Below are positions 19,369-27,512 of a DNA stretch of 64,000 nucleotides, one piece after another; positions within the stretch are counted from its first letter, which is position 1; each line of letters begins with the position of its first letter. The translations under genes were made by a program, and so were the position numbers. Source of the stretch: Parasedimentitalea psychrophila. GTDB taxonomy: Bacteria; Pseudomonadota; Alphaproteobacteria; Rhodobacterales; Rhodobacteraceae. The notes beneath the pieces are model-generated. The model made no database searches, was not told the DNA's origin, and saw nothing but the letters and a program-made list of their open reading frames with translations. The DNA is taken from positions 2,937,501 through 3,001,500 of the forward strand of contig NZ_CP127247.1 of NCBI RefSeq assembly GCF_030285785.1, read 5' to 3'.

Positions 19369-20502
19369 TCAGCCACCAGCCAGAGTGCTGACATTCGCCA
19401 GCGGTGTCAGCGGGCTTGCCAGCAGCGAAATGGTCTTGGTCCACTGGGCATAAGGGGCCTCGGTGACGTAAAGCGTATCATCATCGCGGATGACAAAATC
19501 ACGGGCGATGAACAGACCGTTGGGTTGGGTCAGGTTCAGCACATAGACCATGCGCTGCGCCCCCACCAGATCATCGCGGCCCAGCACCTGACCGGCAATC
19601 TCAGCCGGTTCGTTGCGGAACACAAAGACGCCGGTGGGGTCCGAGGCGGTGGAGATCAGGCCGCCGACCTGGGCAATCGCCTCAAGCGCCGACAGGTCCT
19701 GGCTTTCAAACCGCACCCGCGCTTGCGCGTTGGTGGCACCCAATGCGGTGTATGAGCGGCTGTCTTCTTCCACCAGAATACGATCACCGCCGCGCAGGGC
19801 GATGTCCAGTTCCGGGTGATCATACAGATCCTGGAACCAGATGGTGCCCTTGTCATTGCCGCGGATCACGGTGACCTGGGCAATCTCCGGCGAGATCGAA
19901 ACCCCACCGGCCTGCGCCAGCATGGTGGCCAGGGTGCGGGTTGGCCGCTGGATGGGGTAGACTCCCTGGGCGCTCACCATGCCAATCAAGCTGACAGTGG
20001 AGCCGTCACCGGCCAGTCGGCGCACCTGCACCTGCGGATCGGGGGTCTGGTCATCCAGTTTTGTGGTGATGGTCTCGCGCAGTTGATCCGGGGTATTGCC
20101 CGAGGCCCGCACCCGGCCTGCATAGGGCACAAAGATAAACCCGGCGCTGTCGACCTGAACCTCTTCCAGCACGGTCGAGTTGGAGGCCTCGCCTGCCAGC
20201 AGCCCGTCATCGACGTTTTCCCAGATGGTCAGGCCCAGCACATCGCCGGGGCGAATGGTGTCTGATGTCAACTGACCTGCGGATTGAAAGGCGTTGGAAA
20301 AGCCAAGGGCAGGCACCACGGCAGTGGCCCGGGTGACCCGGTCGTTCACCGATACGATAAAGGCGTCACCCTCTTTTTGGACGGAACCAGCAAAGATCTG
20401 ACGTTTGTTTGGGCCAACTTTGGGCAAGCCACAGGAGGCCGCAAGCGTCAGCGCAGCCAGCATAGCGATGGGGCGTGCCCACCGAAAGGGAACGGAATTC
20501 AC
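19369..20502 (-). CDS. polysaccharide export outer membrane protein (Wza/KpsD-like)
   Basis: About 377 aa. The N-terminus has a lipoprotein signal (AMLAALTLAASCG). Next comes the Poly_export domain (TIRPGDVLGLTIWENVDDGL), then SLBB-like repeats (VSLIGMVSAQGVYPI and VFVFRNEPAEI). It is predicted to form the outer-membrane channel for capsule. The start is the GTG at 20502, with GAGGAG eight bases upstream; frames reaching 20592 have no such site. It lies between kpsS and kpsC and shares their transcript. Confidence 0.88.
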   Translation of the reverse strand: MNSVPFRWARPIAMLAALTLAASCGLPKVGPNKRQIFAGSVQKEGDAFIVSVNDRVTRATAVVPALGFSNAFQSAGQLTSDTIRPGDVLGLTIWENVDDGLLAGEASNSTVLEEVQVDSAGFIFVPYAGRVRASGNTPDQLRETITTKLDDQTPDPQVQVRRLAGDGSTVSLIGMVSAQGVYPIQRPTRTLATMLAQAGGVSISPEIAQVTVIRGNDKGTIWFQDLYDHPELDIALRGGDRILVEEDSRSYTALGATNAQARVRFESQDLSALEAIAQVGGLISTASDPTGVFVFRNEPAEIAGQVLGRDDLVGAQRMVYVLNLTQPNGLFIARDFVIRDDDTLYVTEAPYAQWTKTISLLASPLTPLANVSTLAGG

Positions 20503-20599
20503 TGCTCGGTCTCCTCGACCTATTATTGTTCTGCCTCGGTCTTTTTTTGCCAAGCTATCGGAAAGTTGAACTAAAATCCAGTGCTGCGACAAAGCAGGA

Positions 20600-21904
20600 T
20601 CAATTCACCAGGCGCAACTGTTGCCGTGGCGCCGCTGTACCGGATTTCAGCGCCTCATAGGGGTCATCCGCCGCCAGCATCATATCAACCACCTGGCGCA
20701 ACAATTGCCGACGCCCCTTGCGTGAATAATATCCGCCGGGCAGTTGCGAGGTCTCCAGCAGATAGCGCCGGTAGTCTTTGTAGGCGCGGTTGTCCGGTCG
20801 CGCGGCTGCCGAAAAGAACTCGGTCAGTGGTTGGGTTGAGACAAATTCGGGTTTGGCATAAACCGCGCGGCCAAACACCCTGAGCGGAATGCCCCGCCAC
20901 AGCACCTGCTGGCCAGCCGTGGAGTTGACGGTCACTGCGGTGCGGGCCTCGTTCAGCAGCTGCGCCAGCTTGCCGCCCCGCACGTAATGCACCCGGTCTG
21001 CTATGCCGTGTTCAGCGGCCAGCCGCCTGACCTCACGGCGGATCGGCACCCGGCCGTCCTCCAGTGGGTGGGCCTTGACCACCAGATGATGGTGCTGCGG
21101 CGCGCCATTGGCAAAACCCTCAACGATCTCGGACAGAAAGTCGCTCATGGTGGAAAACGGCGAATGTTGCTGGAACGAGCTGTCGTGTTCCAGTTGCAGC
21201 AGCGCCAGATGATAGGGGAAGCCACCGTTGCGGATGCGCAGGGTGGCGATACGACGCTGCACCGCCAGGCCAGGCATCAGCAGCAATCGTTTCAGATAGA
21301 GCTGGAATTCCTTGGTGACCGAAATAGAGCGGTGCGGTTTGAAGCCCCGGTATTTGCCGTTCCGAAACATCACAAACCAATGATACAGCGCGCCGTAAAA
21401 GATATGCTGGCGCATGTCGCCCCAATGGGACGGCGGCAGCGGCGCTTCCATATCGGATCTCTCAAGTGCTGCCTGCATATCTGTCAGGCTCATCTCCATC
21501 AGCTTGGAGTTGCCATTGGAGCCGCCGCGCTCATAGGTCACCCAATAGGGCCGCATATATCCTTCCTCAAAGACATGCACCCTTATGCCCCGCGCCTTGG
21601 CCTCCTCCACAGCATGGGCATGGATCGGCCGGGTGTCGCCATAGAGCGCAATATCAGTGACCTGATGGCTGTCGAACAGGGCGTCAACGGTTTTGGCCCA
21701 GTCTTCGGGGCGGCCCTGATAGGGGATATAGCTGGCTGGGTTATGCCAGAACGCCCGGTCGCCCGCATTAAACCCAACCCGCCAGACCTCACATCCGGCG
21801 GCGCGCAGCATTTTGCCAAGGGCGTTGAAGAACGGCCCATGTGGTCCCTGCAGGAACAGAAATACGCGTTTTGTCTCGGATACGGTGGTCATTTCGGCGC
21901 TCAT
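20600..21904 (-). CDS. kpsS: capsule polysaccharide export protein KpsS-like
   Basis: A 434-aa protein with the KpsS pattern: FLFLQGPHGPFF at the start, VFEEGYMRPYWVTYE near residue 110, VKAHPLEDG near 290, and NSTAGQQVLWRGIPLRVFG near 345. In characterised systems KpsS adds the first beta-Kdo to phosphatidylglycerol before KpsC extends it. First gene of the capsule block. The inner-membrane transporter genes (kpsM, kpsT, kpsE) are not in this window. An alternative start is the ATG four codons in. Confidence 0.88.
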   Translation of the reverse strand: MSAEMTTVSETKRVFLFLQGPHGPFFNALGKMLRAAGCEVWRVGFNAGDRAFWHNPASYIPYQGRPEDWAKTVDALFDSHQVTDIALYGDTRPIHAHAVEEAKARGIRVHVFEEGYMRPYWVTYERGGSNGNSKLMEMSLTDMQAALERSDMEAPLPPSHWGDMRQHIFYGALYHWFVMFRNGKYRGFKPHRSISVTKEFQLYLKRLLLMPGLAVQRRIATLRIRNGGFPYHLALLQLEHDSSFQQHSPFSTMSDFLSEIVEGFANGAPQHHHLVVKAHPLEDGRVPIRREVRRLAAEHGIADRVHYVRGGKLAQLLNEARTAVTVNSTAGQQVLWRGIPLRVFGRAVYAKPEFVSTQPLTEFFSAAARPDNRAYKDYRRYLLETSQLPGGYYSRKGRRQLLRQVVDMMLAADDPYEALKSGTAAPRQQLRLVN

Positions 21905-22061
21905 ATTAGCCCATTAAGATATCGTCTTGGTTAATGCAGTACTGGGGCGAAACTAAGTCCACCGGGTGGCGAATGGCAAGGTGCAGGCGTTCTGGGCTTG
22001 TGCATATTGGGCGCACTGGCTACCAGTTTTGCAACAGTTTCAGGCCAGCAAGGGGCGCGTT

Positions 22062-22655
22062 ATGTTCACAGGTATCATCACCGACGTCGGCACCGTGACC
22101 GAGCTGCAGCAGGACGGCGACCTGCGCGCCCGGATCCAGACCTCCTATGACACCGCAGGCATCGACATCGGCGCCTCGATCGCCAGCGACGGAGTCTGCC
22201 TGACGGTGATCGCGCTGGGGGAGGATTGGTACGACGTGCAAATCTCGGCGGAAACCGTGTCGAAAACCAATATCGGTGGCAATGGCTGGCACAATGGCAA
22301 ACGGGTCAATCTGGAACGCGCCCTAAAGGTCGGCGACGAACTGGGCGGCCATATTGTGTCGGGCCATGTGGACGGGGTCGCCGAAGTGGTGGAGATGGTC
22401 GAGACCGGCGACAGCACCCGCGTCACCCTGCGCGCGCCCATCGCACTGGCCAGGTTCATCGCGCAAAAGGGCTCGGTGGCACTGAACGGCACCTCGCTGA
22501 CGGTGAACGATGTGCGCGGCTGCGATTTTGATATCAACTTCATCCCCCACACCAAAGAGGTGACCACCTGGGGCGACGTCACACTGGGCGCCCAGATCAA
22601 CCTCGAGATCGACACGCTGGCCCGCTACGTGGCGCGGCTGGGCGATTTTCAGTGA
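22062..22655 (+). CDS. ribE: riboflavin synthase, alpha subunit
   Basis: A 197-aa enzyme that dismutates 6,7-dimethyl-8-ribityllumazine to riboflavin. It has the two lumazine-binding repeats: MFTGIITDVGTV with VCLTVIALG, and GGHIVSGHVDGVAEV with LNGTSLTVNDV. I used the ATG at 22062 because riboflavin synthases start MFTGI; the reading frame extends upstream to 21966 only by chance. Its stop overlaps the GTG of the next small gene. Confidence 0.96.
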   Translation: MFTGIITDVGTVTELQQDGDLRARIQTSYDTAGIDIGASIASDGVCLTVIALGEDWYDVQISAETVSKTNIGGNGWHNGKRVNLERALKVGDELGGHIVSGHVDGVAEVVEMVETGDSTRVTLRAPIALARFIAQKGSVALNGTSLTVNDVRGCDFDINFIPHTKEVTTWGDVTLGAQINLEIDTLARYVARLGDFQ

Positions 22656-22870
22656 GGGAAAGCCTGAGGGCCAAGGCCATTGCCGTTTGCGACAAGAAAA
22701 TCAGCCAAAAGGGCGACGGCGTTGGCCTGTCGTTCTATGCCTTCTTTGCCAACAAAAACGACGACCCCGAACTGCTGATGGAGGCCGCGACATGGTGGAT
22801 CCAAACCCATGCGCTGGACCATTTTGAGAAGGCGGTGAAGGTTCGGGCGATGATTGCGGGCGGGCAGTAG
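22652..22870 (+). CDS. small conserved protein (DUF6500-like)
   Basis: A 72-aa soluble protein starting (GTG) MRESLRAKAIAVCDKKISQK and containing GVGLSFYAFFANKNDDPELL. I recall this as a conserved alphaproteobacterial family (DUF6500) but cannot confirm it here. The start overlaps the ribE stop by four bases, so it is translationally coupled to riboflavin synthase. Function unknown. Confidence 0.75.
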   Translation: MRESLRAKAIAVCDKKISQKGDGVGLSFYAFFANKNDDPELLMEAATWWIQTHALDHFEKAVKVRAMIAGGQ

Positions 22871-22985
22871 GCGGCTGTATTTGGTATTTGTCGGCGTTGC
22901 CTGCAACTTCTCGATATCGATGGAGGTGAGGTCATGGCGCTGTGCAGAAACCGTGCAGGAGACCTCAACGGTGCCGTATCGCAGG

Positions 22986-23075
22986 TCAGGTTTTGCGCAA
23001 AGCAAGCCAGACCAGAAAGCCGAGGTAGGCAAATAAGGTCACGTTTAGGACTGTGTCGACTATTGGCACGATCAT
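22986..23075 (-). CDS. 29-aa single-pass membrane peptide coupled to the BCCT transporter
   Basis: An unusually short reading frame of 30 codons. Its ATG overlaps the BCCT stop codon (ATGA, 23072-23075), and AAGGAGG inside the end of the BCCT gene lies seven bases before it. The translation is a short N-terminal MIVPIVDTV, one hydrophobic helix around LFAYLGFLVWLAL, and a basic RKT end. It has the look of a small accessory subunit of a transporter, as MetS is for the NSS-type methionine importer (analogy only). I know of no described BCCT partner like this, so function is inferred from position and coupling. Confidence 0.62.
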   Translation of the reverse strand: MIVPIVDTVLNVTLFAYLGFLVWLALRKT

Positions 23076-24556
23076 TTCGCGGCCTCCTTGTGTAGCGATC
23101 GCAACAAGCAAACGACAAGAATGGGGACTATGAACACAAAGGCGATCGCAGAAAGGGCGATCACTGATCGGATCAATCCGATGTCACCAACAAAAATCAT
23201 CGCCAGCCCCAAGGCCGCCAGAACTGCGCCCCAAACGGTGCGAATGCGCGGCGATGGGTTTTCGTCTCCGCCGGTGCCAATCATAGCAAGGGTAAAGCCA
23301 GCGCTGACTACGCTGGTGACGACAAAGAGGAAGGCCGCCAGAATGGTCGCTCCCTGCGTCACTGCGTTGAATGGAAAGTGTTGCAACAGCGCGAACGTGG
23401 TGGCGTCAAGGCTTTCGGCATTAACCGCCAACAATGTCGCGTCGCCGCGCAAAGCATCAGAAAAACCAATTGTCCCAAACACCCCAAACCAGAACACCGA
23501 AAACAGGGTAGGGGCGACAATTACTCCGACAAGAAACTCACGGATTGTCCGGCCACGCGAAATTCGGGCAATGAAGATGCCCACAAATGGTGACCACGCC
23601 AACCACCAGATCATGTAGTTGAGCGTCCATCCCTGAAACCAATCAACGACCTGCCCATCAAAGAACTCGGCGGTTGAGAAACCCGCAGGCAGGACATTGA
23701 ATACGTATCGGCCAAAGCCGGATACGATCGAATTCATAATGTACGAGGTCGGCCCGAACACCAGCAGAAAGACCATAAGACCAAGGGCAATGATCATCGC
23801 CAGATTGGACAATTTGGCCATACCATCACCAAGATCTCGGCGCAGCGGCACAAAGAATGCGGCACACATTGCGACAAATACAAATGCGGTCAGGCCATTT
23901 GAATTTTCCACGCCGATCAAGCCTGCCACACCGGTCTGGATTTGGAACACACCCATCGCCAAGGATCCTGCCAGCCCAACTGCGATTGCAACGATAGACA
24001 TCAAATCAAAGAACCATCCCAGCGACCGGGTCCAACGATGTTTGCCGTATACGTCAATAAGCGGCGCACTCAGGAGCAGTGACCTGCTGCGTCGAAACGC
24101 GAAATAGCCAATGACCAGCCCGACAATTCCGTAAATGGCCCAAGCATGGAACCCCCAATTCAGATAGGTCACAAACAACGCCAGACTGGCGGCTTTTGGG
24201 TCGTTTGAAAATTGCCGAAGAACTGAAAAATGCGTGAGAGGTTCAGCGGCCCCATAAAACAGCAGGCCTACACCCATACCGGCCGCAAACAGCATCGCAA
24301 TCCAAGCCGGTGTTGAAAACTCAGGTCTGGAACCGTCAGGTCCAAGCCGGATTGACCCAAATGGCGACAACGCCAAATAGATGGCAACCAGAAGAAGGCC
24401 ACTGGCCTCCAGCATGATAAACCAGCCACGGCTGCTGAACTGTGCGTCAACGATCCGAGATGATAAAGCCCCCAACCCTTGCGGGTCAATGATCCCCCAC
24501 ACTGCAATGGCTGCGCTGATGGTAAGTGCAACAATCAATAGAGCATTGAGTTTCAT
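23072..24556 (-). CDS. BCCT family transporter (betaine/choline/carnitine type)
   Basis: About 494 aa with roughly 12 membrane segments. The family signature lies in the transmembrane 8 region: YMIWWLAWSPFVGIFIARIS, followed by RGRTIREFLVG. GMGVGLLFYGAAEPL sits near residue 85 and GFHAWAIYGIVGL near 130. It takes up quaternary-ammonium solutes such as glycine betaine or choline, driven by Na+ or H+. I set the start at 24556 (MKLNALLIV), where the first helix begins; an ATG at 24646 is in frame. It sits between ribE and ribBX on the opposite strand. GC content looks lower than the rib genes. Confidence 0.9.
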   Translation of the reverse strand: MKLNALLIVALTISAAIAVWGIIDPQGLGALSSRIVDAQFSSRGWFIMLEASGLLLVAIYLALSPFGSIRLGPDGSRPEFSTPAWIAMLFAAGMGVGLLFYGAAEPLTHFSVLRQFSNDPKAASLALFVTYLNWGFHAWAIYGIVGLVIGYFAFRRSRSLLLSAPLIDVYGKHRWTRSLGWFFDLMSIVAIAVGLAGSLAMGVFQIQTGVAGLIGVENSNGLTAFVFVAMCAAFFVPLRRDLGDGMAKLSNLAMIIALGLMVFLLVFGPTSYIMNSIVSGFGRYVFNVLPAGFSTAEFFDGQVVDWFQGWTLNYMIWWLAWSPFVGIFIARISRGRTIREFLVGVIVAPTLFSVFWFGVFGTIGFSDALRGDATLLAVNAESLDATTFALLQHFPFNAVTQGATILAAFLFVVTSVVSAGFTLAMIGTGGDENPSPRIRTVWGAVLAALGLAMIFVGDIGLIRSVIALSAIAFVFIVPILVVCLLRSLHKEAAK

Positions 24557-25112
24557 ATTGAATACATCCCGGGCTATTGTTGGTTTGATCTTCGCTGAGA
24601 CCTCTGCCGAAATCGTTTGTGCATAACCACAGATCCAGAAATACACGTTTTGTGTTCAAACTCAACCAAACCTCGCCAATAGTCCGCCAATGCGTCCCCG
24701 TCAGGTGTTGCGCGTTCAGCGACCGCCTAAGTGAGGCAAGTTTAACCCCACTGCGCAACAATCCCCACCAATCGCGATTACCGCCGGGACTATCACCCCC
24801 GGCACAGGAAACAGGGCTCTGGGTTACGCCGGGGCGCATCTGAACCGGGTCACGCACGGGGGGTAAATCCCCTGTCCGATTCCGCAGTGGCGACGTCGCC
24901 ATCCATAACGTCGGAACCCATAGCATCGGGTGCAGGATAAACAGGCAGGGCAGGGCTCCTGGCTGGGTATTTGTGCGCGCTGGGCTCAGGGTCAGCAGCG
25001 GCGCATTGTAGCGACGGCCTGCCGCTTGCAGCACTGGCCATCAGGCGCCATGTGGTCTATTTGGCTTGTAGCCGAGTGTCCAAGACTCCTGCGCATCGAA
25101 AGGCCGCCCCAA
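24557..25112. other. long divergent intergenic region between BCCT and ribBX
   Basis: About 555 bases without a credible gene. It contains a perfect 12-bp palindrome GGCGACGTCGCC (24889-24900), an inverted repeat GCCGGG...CCCGGC (about 24783-24803) and a GGGGGGTAAATCCCC hairpin (about 24858-24872). I compared it by eye with the FMN and cobalamin riboswitch cores and found no convincing match on either strand. It must contain both promoters and, given its length, may encode a leader RNA. Confidence 0.4.
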
Positions 25113-26234
25113 ATGAGCTATGAAACCCCCGGACCGGTGGAAACCGACCTGCGTGACGCGATCAGCCCGATCGAAGAGATCATCGAAGAGGCCCGCCAGG
25201 GCCGCATGTTCATTCTGGTCGATCACGAGGATCGCGAGAATGAAGGGGATCTGATCATTCCGGCGGAATTTGCCGACGCCAAGGCGATCAACTTTATGGC
25301 CAGTCACGGCCGTGGCCTGATCTGCCTGACCCTGCCGTCCGAGCGGATTGACGCGCTGGGGCTGCCGATGATGGCGATGCATAATTCCTCGCGCCACGAG
25401 ACCGCGTTTACCGTGTCGATCGAGGCCCGCGAAGGCGTCACCACCGGTATTTCCGCCGCCGATCGCGCCCTGACCGTGGCCACCGCCATCAACCCTGATC
25501 TGGGCGCCGCCGATATTGCCACTCCGGGTCACCTGTTCCCGCTGCGCGCCCGCAATGGCGGCGTGCTGGTGCGGGCCGGCCATACCGAGGCCGGCTGTGA
25601 CATTGCCCGGCTGGCGGGCTGCTATCCCTCTTCGGTGATCTGCGAGATCATGAACGACGACGGCACTATGGCGCATCTGCCCGAGCTGCTGATCTATGCC
25701 AAGAAACACGGGCTCAAGATCGGCACCATTTCGGATCTGATCACCTATCGCTCGCGCAATGACAATCTGGTGGCGCAAACCTCGCAAGAGACCGTCAATT
25801 CGGAATTTGGTGGCGAATGGGACATGCGCCTGTTCACCGATCAGACCCACGGGATTGAACATGTGGTGCTGATCAAGGGCGATATCACCACGCCTGAGCC
25901 GGTGCTGTGCCGCACCCATGCGGTACACGAGGCCTCGGATATTCTGGGGCTGGGGCCAAAGCCCCCCAGCGAGCTGCCGCGCGCGATGCAGTTGATCGCA
26001 GCTGAGGGTCGCGGAGTGGTCTGCCTGTTCCGCCAGCCGCGCAATTCGCTCTATGCGGCCGAAGATGAAGGCCCGCGCACCATCAAGCAAACCGGCCTGG
26101 GGGCGCAGATCCTGTCCAAGCTGGGGGTGAATGAGCTGGTGCTGCTGACCGATTCTCCCGAAACACGTTATGTGGGGTTGGATGCCTATGGGCTGACCAT
26201 AACCGGCACCCGCCCAATTTTGTCCGAGGTTTGA
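25113..26234 (+). CDS. ribB: 3,4-dihydroxy-2-butanone-4-phosphate synthase with degenerate GTP cyclohydrolase II domain (RibBX type)
   Basis: A 373-aa two-domain protein. Residues ~15-215 are a complete DHBP synthase (DHEDRENEGDLIIPAEF, GRGLICLTL, GHTEAGCDIA) that makes the four-carbon riboflavin precursor from ribulose 5-phosphate. The C-terminal part is GTP-cyclohydrolase-II-like but lacks the three zinc cysteines: the expected ECLTGD...RCDCG region reads VHEASDILGLG. The QEGRGIGL region is also lost, while GLGAQILSKLGV remains. It is therefore probably monofunctional, and a separate ribA is expected elsewhere. The start at 25113 is the first that fits the family. ribH follows one base after the stop. 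Confidence 0.93.
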   Translation: MSYETPGPVETDLRDAISPIEEIIEEARQGRMFILVDHEDRENEGDLIIPAEFADAKAINFMASHGRGLICLTLPSERIDALGLPMMAMHNSSRHETAFTVSIEAREGVTTGISAADRALTVATAINPDLGAADIATPGHLFPLRARNGGVLVRAGHTEAGCDIARLAGCYPSSVICEIMNDDGTMAHLPELLIYAKKHGLKIGTISDLITYRSRNDNLVAQTSQETVNSEFGGEWDMRLFTDQTHGIEHVVLIKGDITTPEPVLCRTHAVHEASDILGLGPKPPSELPRAMQLIAAEGRGVVCLFRQPRNSLYAAEDEGPRTIKQTGLGAQILSKLGVNELVLLTDSPETRYVGLDAYGLTITGTRPILSEV

Positions 26235-26235
26235 T

Positions 26236-26787
26236 ATGGCTGCGACTGAAACACATTACTCCTTGCCACGGGCTGAGTTTTCCAAACCGGTAAAGCTGCT
26301 GATCGTGGTGGCGCCGTACTACAAGGACATCGCCGACCATCAGATTGCCGGTGCGGTGGCCGAGATCGAAGCCGCAGGTGGCAGCTATGATCTGGTCGAG
26401 GTGCCGGGCGCACTGGAAGTGCCAACCGCCATTGCAATCGCTGAAAACACCTCAAATTTCGACGGTTACGTGGCGCTGGGCTGTGTCATCCGGGGTGAGA
26501 CCACCCATTATGACACCGTGTGCAACGACAGCAGCCGGGCGCTGCAGCTGATGGGGCTGCAGGGGCTGTGCATTGGCAATGGTATCTTGACGGTCGAAAA
26601 CTACGGCCAGGCTCAGGTGCGCGCTGATCCGGCTGAGATGAATAAGGGCGGCGGTGCTGCGGCGGCGGCCTTGCATCTTGTCGCTCTCGGGCGTAAGTGG
26701 AGCGCCCAAACCAAGGGCGTCGGCTTCAAGGCCCGCTCGGAGGCCATTATACTGGCCGAATCCAGCATCGGATCTAAAAACGCATGA
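26236..26787 (+). CDS. ribH: 6,7-dimethyl-8-ribityllumazine synthase
   Basis: A 183-aa lumazine synthase that condenses the ribBX and ribD products. Typical segments are APYYKDIADHQIAGAV, VEVPGALEVPTAI and GCVIRGETTHYDTVCNDSS, where the His of THYDTV is the catalytic acid/base. It begins one base after the ribBX stop and overlaps nusB by four bases (ATGA), so the three genes form one tightly coupled unit. The N-terminus is about 20 residues longer than minimal family members. Confidence 0.96.
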   Translation: MAATETHYSLPRAEFSKPVKLLIVVAPYYKDIADHQIAGAVAEIEAAGGSYDLVEVPGALEVPTAIAIAENTSNFDGYVALGCVIRGETTHYDTVCNDSSRALQLMGLQGLCIGNGILTVENYGQAQVRADPAEMNKGGGAAAAALHLVALGRKWSAQTKGVGFKARSEAIILAESSIGSKNA

Positions 26788-27278
26788 GCACGACGGACAG
26801 CAAAGGTGGCGCCCCCGACAAGGGCCTTCAGAAACGCCAGAAGAAATCTGCAGCGCGGCTATACGCGGTGCAGGCGCTGTTCCAGATGGAGCACAGCGGA
26901 CAGACCTTTGACGCGGTGATCGTCGAGTTTCTCGACCACCGGTTTGGCGCCATCTATGACGGCGATGAAATGGCCGAGGGCAATGCCTCGCTGTTTCGCA
27001 AGCTGTTAGAGGATGCGGTCAACCATCAGGCGGAGATCGATCAGATGACCGATCGGGCACTGGTGGCCAAATGGCCGATCTCGCGGATCGACCCAACCCT
27101 GCGCGGGCTGTTTCGCGCGGCCGGCGCTGAGCTGACCCATTCCGACACTCCGCCAAAGGTGGTGATCACCGAATATGTGGATGTGGCCCGGGCCTTCTTT
27201 CCGGATGGTAAAGAGCCAAAATTCGTCAATGCGGTGCTGGATCACATGGCCCATGAGGCCAAACCCGAAGGGTTCTGA
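26784..27278 (+). CDS. nusB: transcription antitermination protein NusB
   Basis: A 164-aa all-helical RNA-binding protein that acts with NusE (S10) in rRNA antitermination. It shows ARLYAVQALFQMEHSG near the N-terminus, then DRALVAKWPISRIDPTLRGL, VVITEYVDVARAFF and the C-terminal KFVNAVLDHMA. The start overlaps the ribH stop (ATGA). The rib-nusB linkage is widespread in alphaproteobacteria. A pair of inverted repeats follows instead of a classical terminator. Confidence 0.96.
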   Translation: MSTTDSKGGAPDKGLQKRQKKSAARLYAVQALFQMEHSGQTFDAVIVEFLDHRFGAIYDGDEMAEGNASLFRKLLEDAVNHQAEIDQMTDRALVAKWPISRIDPTLRGLFRAAGAELTHSDTPPKVVITEYVDVARAFFPDGKEPKFVNAVLDHMAHEAKPEGF

Positions 27279-27297
27279 ACTCTCTCTCTCAGTCAGC

Positions 27298-27322
27298 GGT
27301 GCGTGCAAGCACGCACCCTACA
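27298..27322 (-). repeat. REP-like 25-bp element, copy 1
   Basis: Read on the minus strand this is TGTAGGGTGCGTGCTTGCAC followed by GCACC. It contains an 8-bp inverted repeat (GTGCGTGC/GCACGCAC) around a two-base centre. It matches copies at 27360-27384 (one mismatch, opposite orientation) and 46565-46589. It lies 20 bases after nusB. Confidence 0.85.
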
Positions 27323-27359
27323 GCCCCTAGGACCGTTGCCCAGGGCCGTTAAATGCCTT

Positions 27360-27384
27360 TGTAGGGTGTGTGCTTGCACGCACC
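27360..27384 (+). repeat. REP-like 25-bp element, copy 2
   Basis: The element TGTAGGGTGTGTGCTTGCAC plus GCACC, in inverted orientation to copy 1 and 37 bases away. The two could fold into one long hairpin with 24 of 25 pairs, like a BIME. All 25 bases match the copy at 46565-46589. Confidence 0.85.
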
Positions 27385-27512
27385 AGTGGCTGCGCCTGCC
27401 GGTGTCAGGACAATAGCGACAGGTGCGACAAATTCCGCCGACCTGAGCGAAGCCGCTGGACCTGTGCGCGCAGAGTGCTACCCTGCGGCTGGTAACAGAG
27501 GAGACACCGTCG

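Noticed and set aside
17423-19453. 676-codon open frame on the plus strand opposite kpsC
   Set aside because: Shadow frame; kpsC shows two internally repeated domains with conserved motifs, while the plus-strand translation shows none.
21966-22061. N-terminal extension of riboflavin synthase from the ATG at 21966
   Set aside because: Riboflavin synthases begin MFTGI; the extra 32 residues do not belong to the fold, so I used 22062.
24735-24935. Possible FMN or cobalamin riboswitch before ribBX or BCCT
   Set aside because: Compared by eye with both consensus cores on each strand; only general GC-rich hairpins agree, so I report the gap as unexplained.
24486-25034. 182-codon minus-strand frame upstream of the BCCT gene
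   Set aside because: Proline/arginine/serine-rich translation without domains; it overlaps the BCCT start and has no ribosome binding site.
27298-27384. CRISPR array from repeated 25-mers
   Set aside because: Only two copies, in inverted orientation, with no regular spacers or cas genes; they are REP-like elements.
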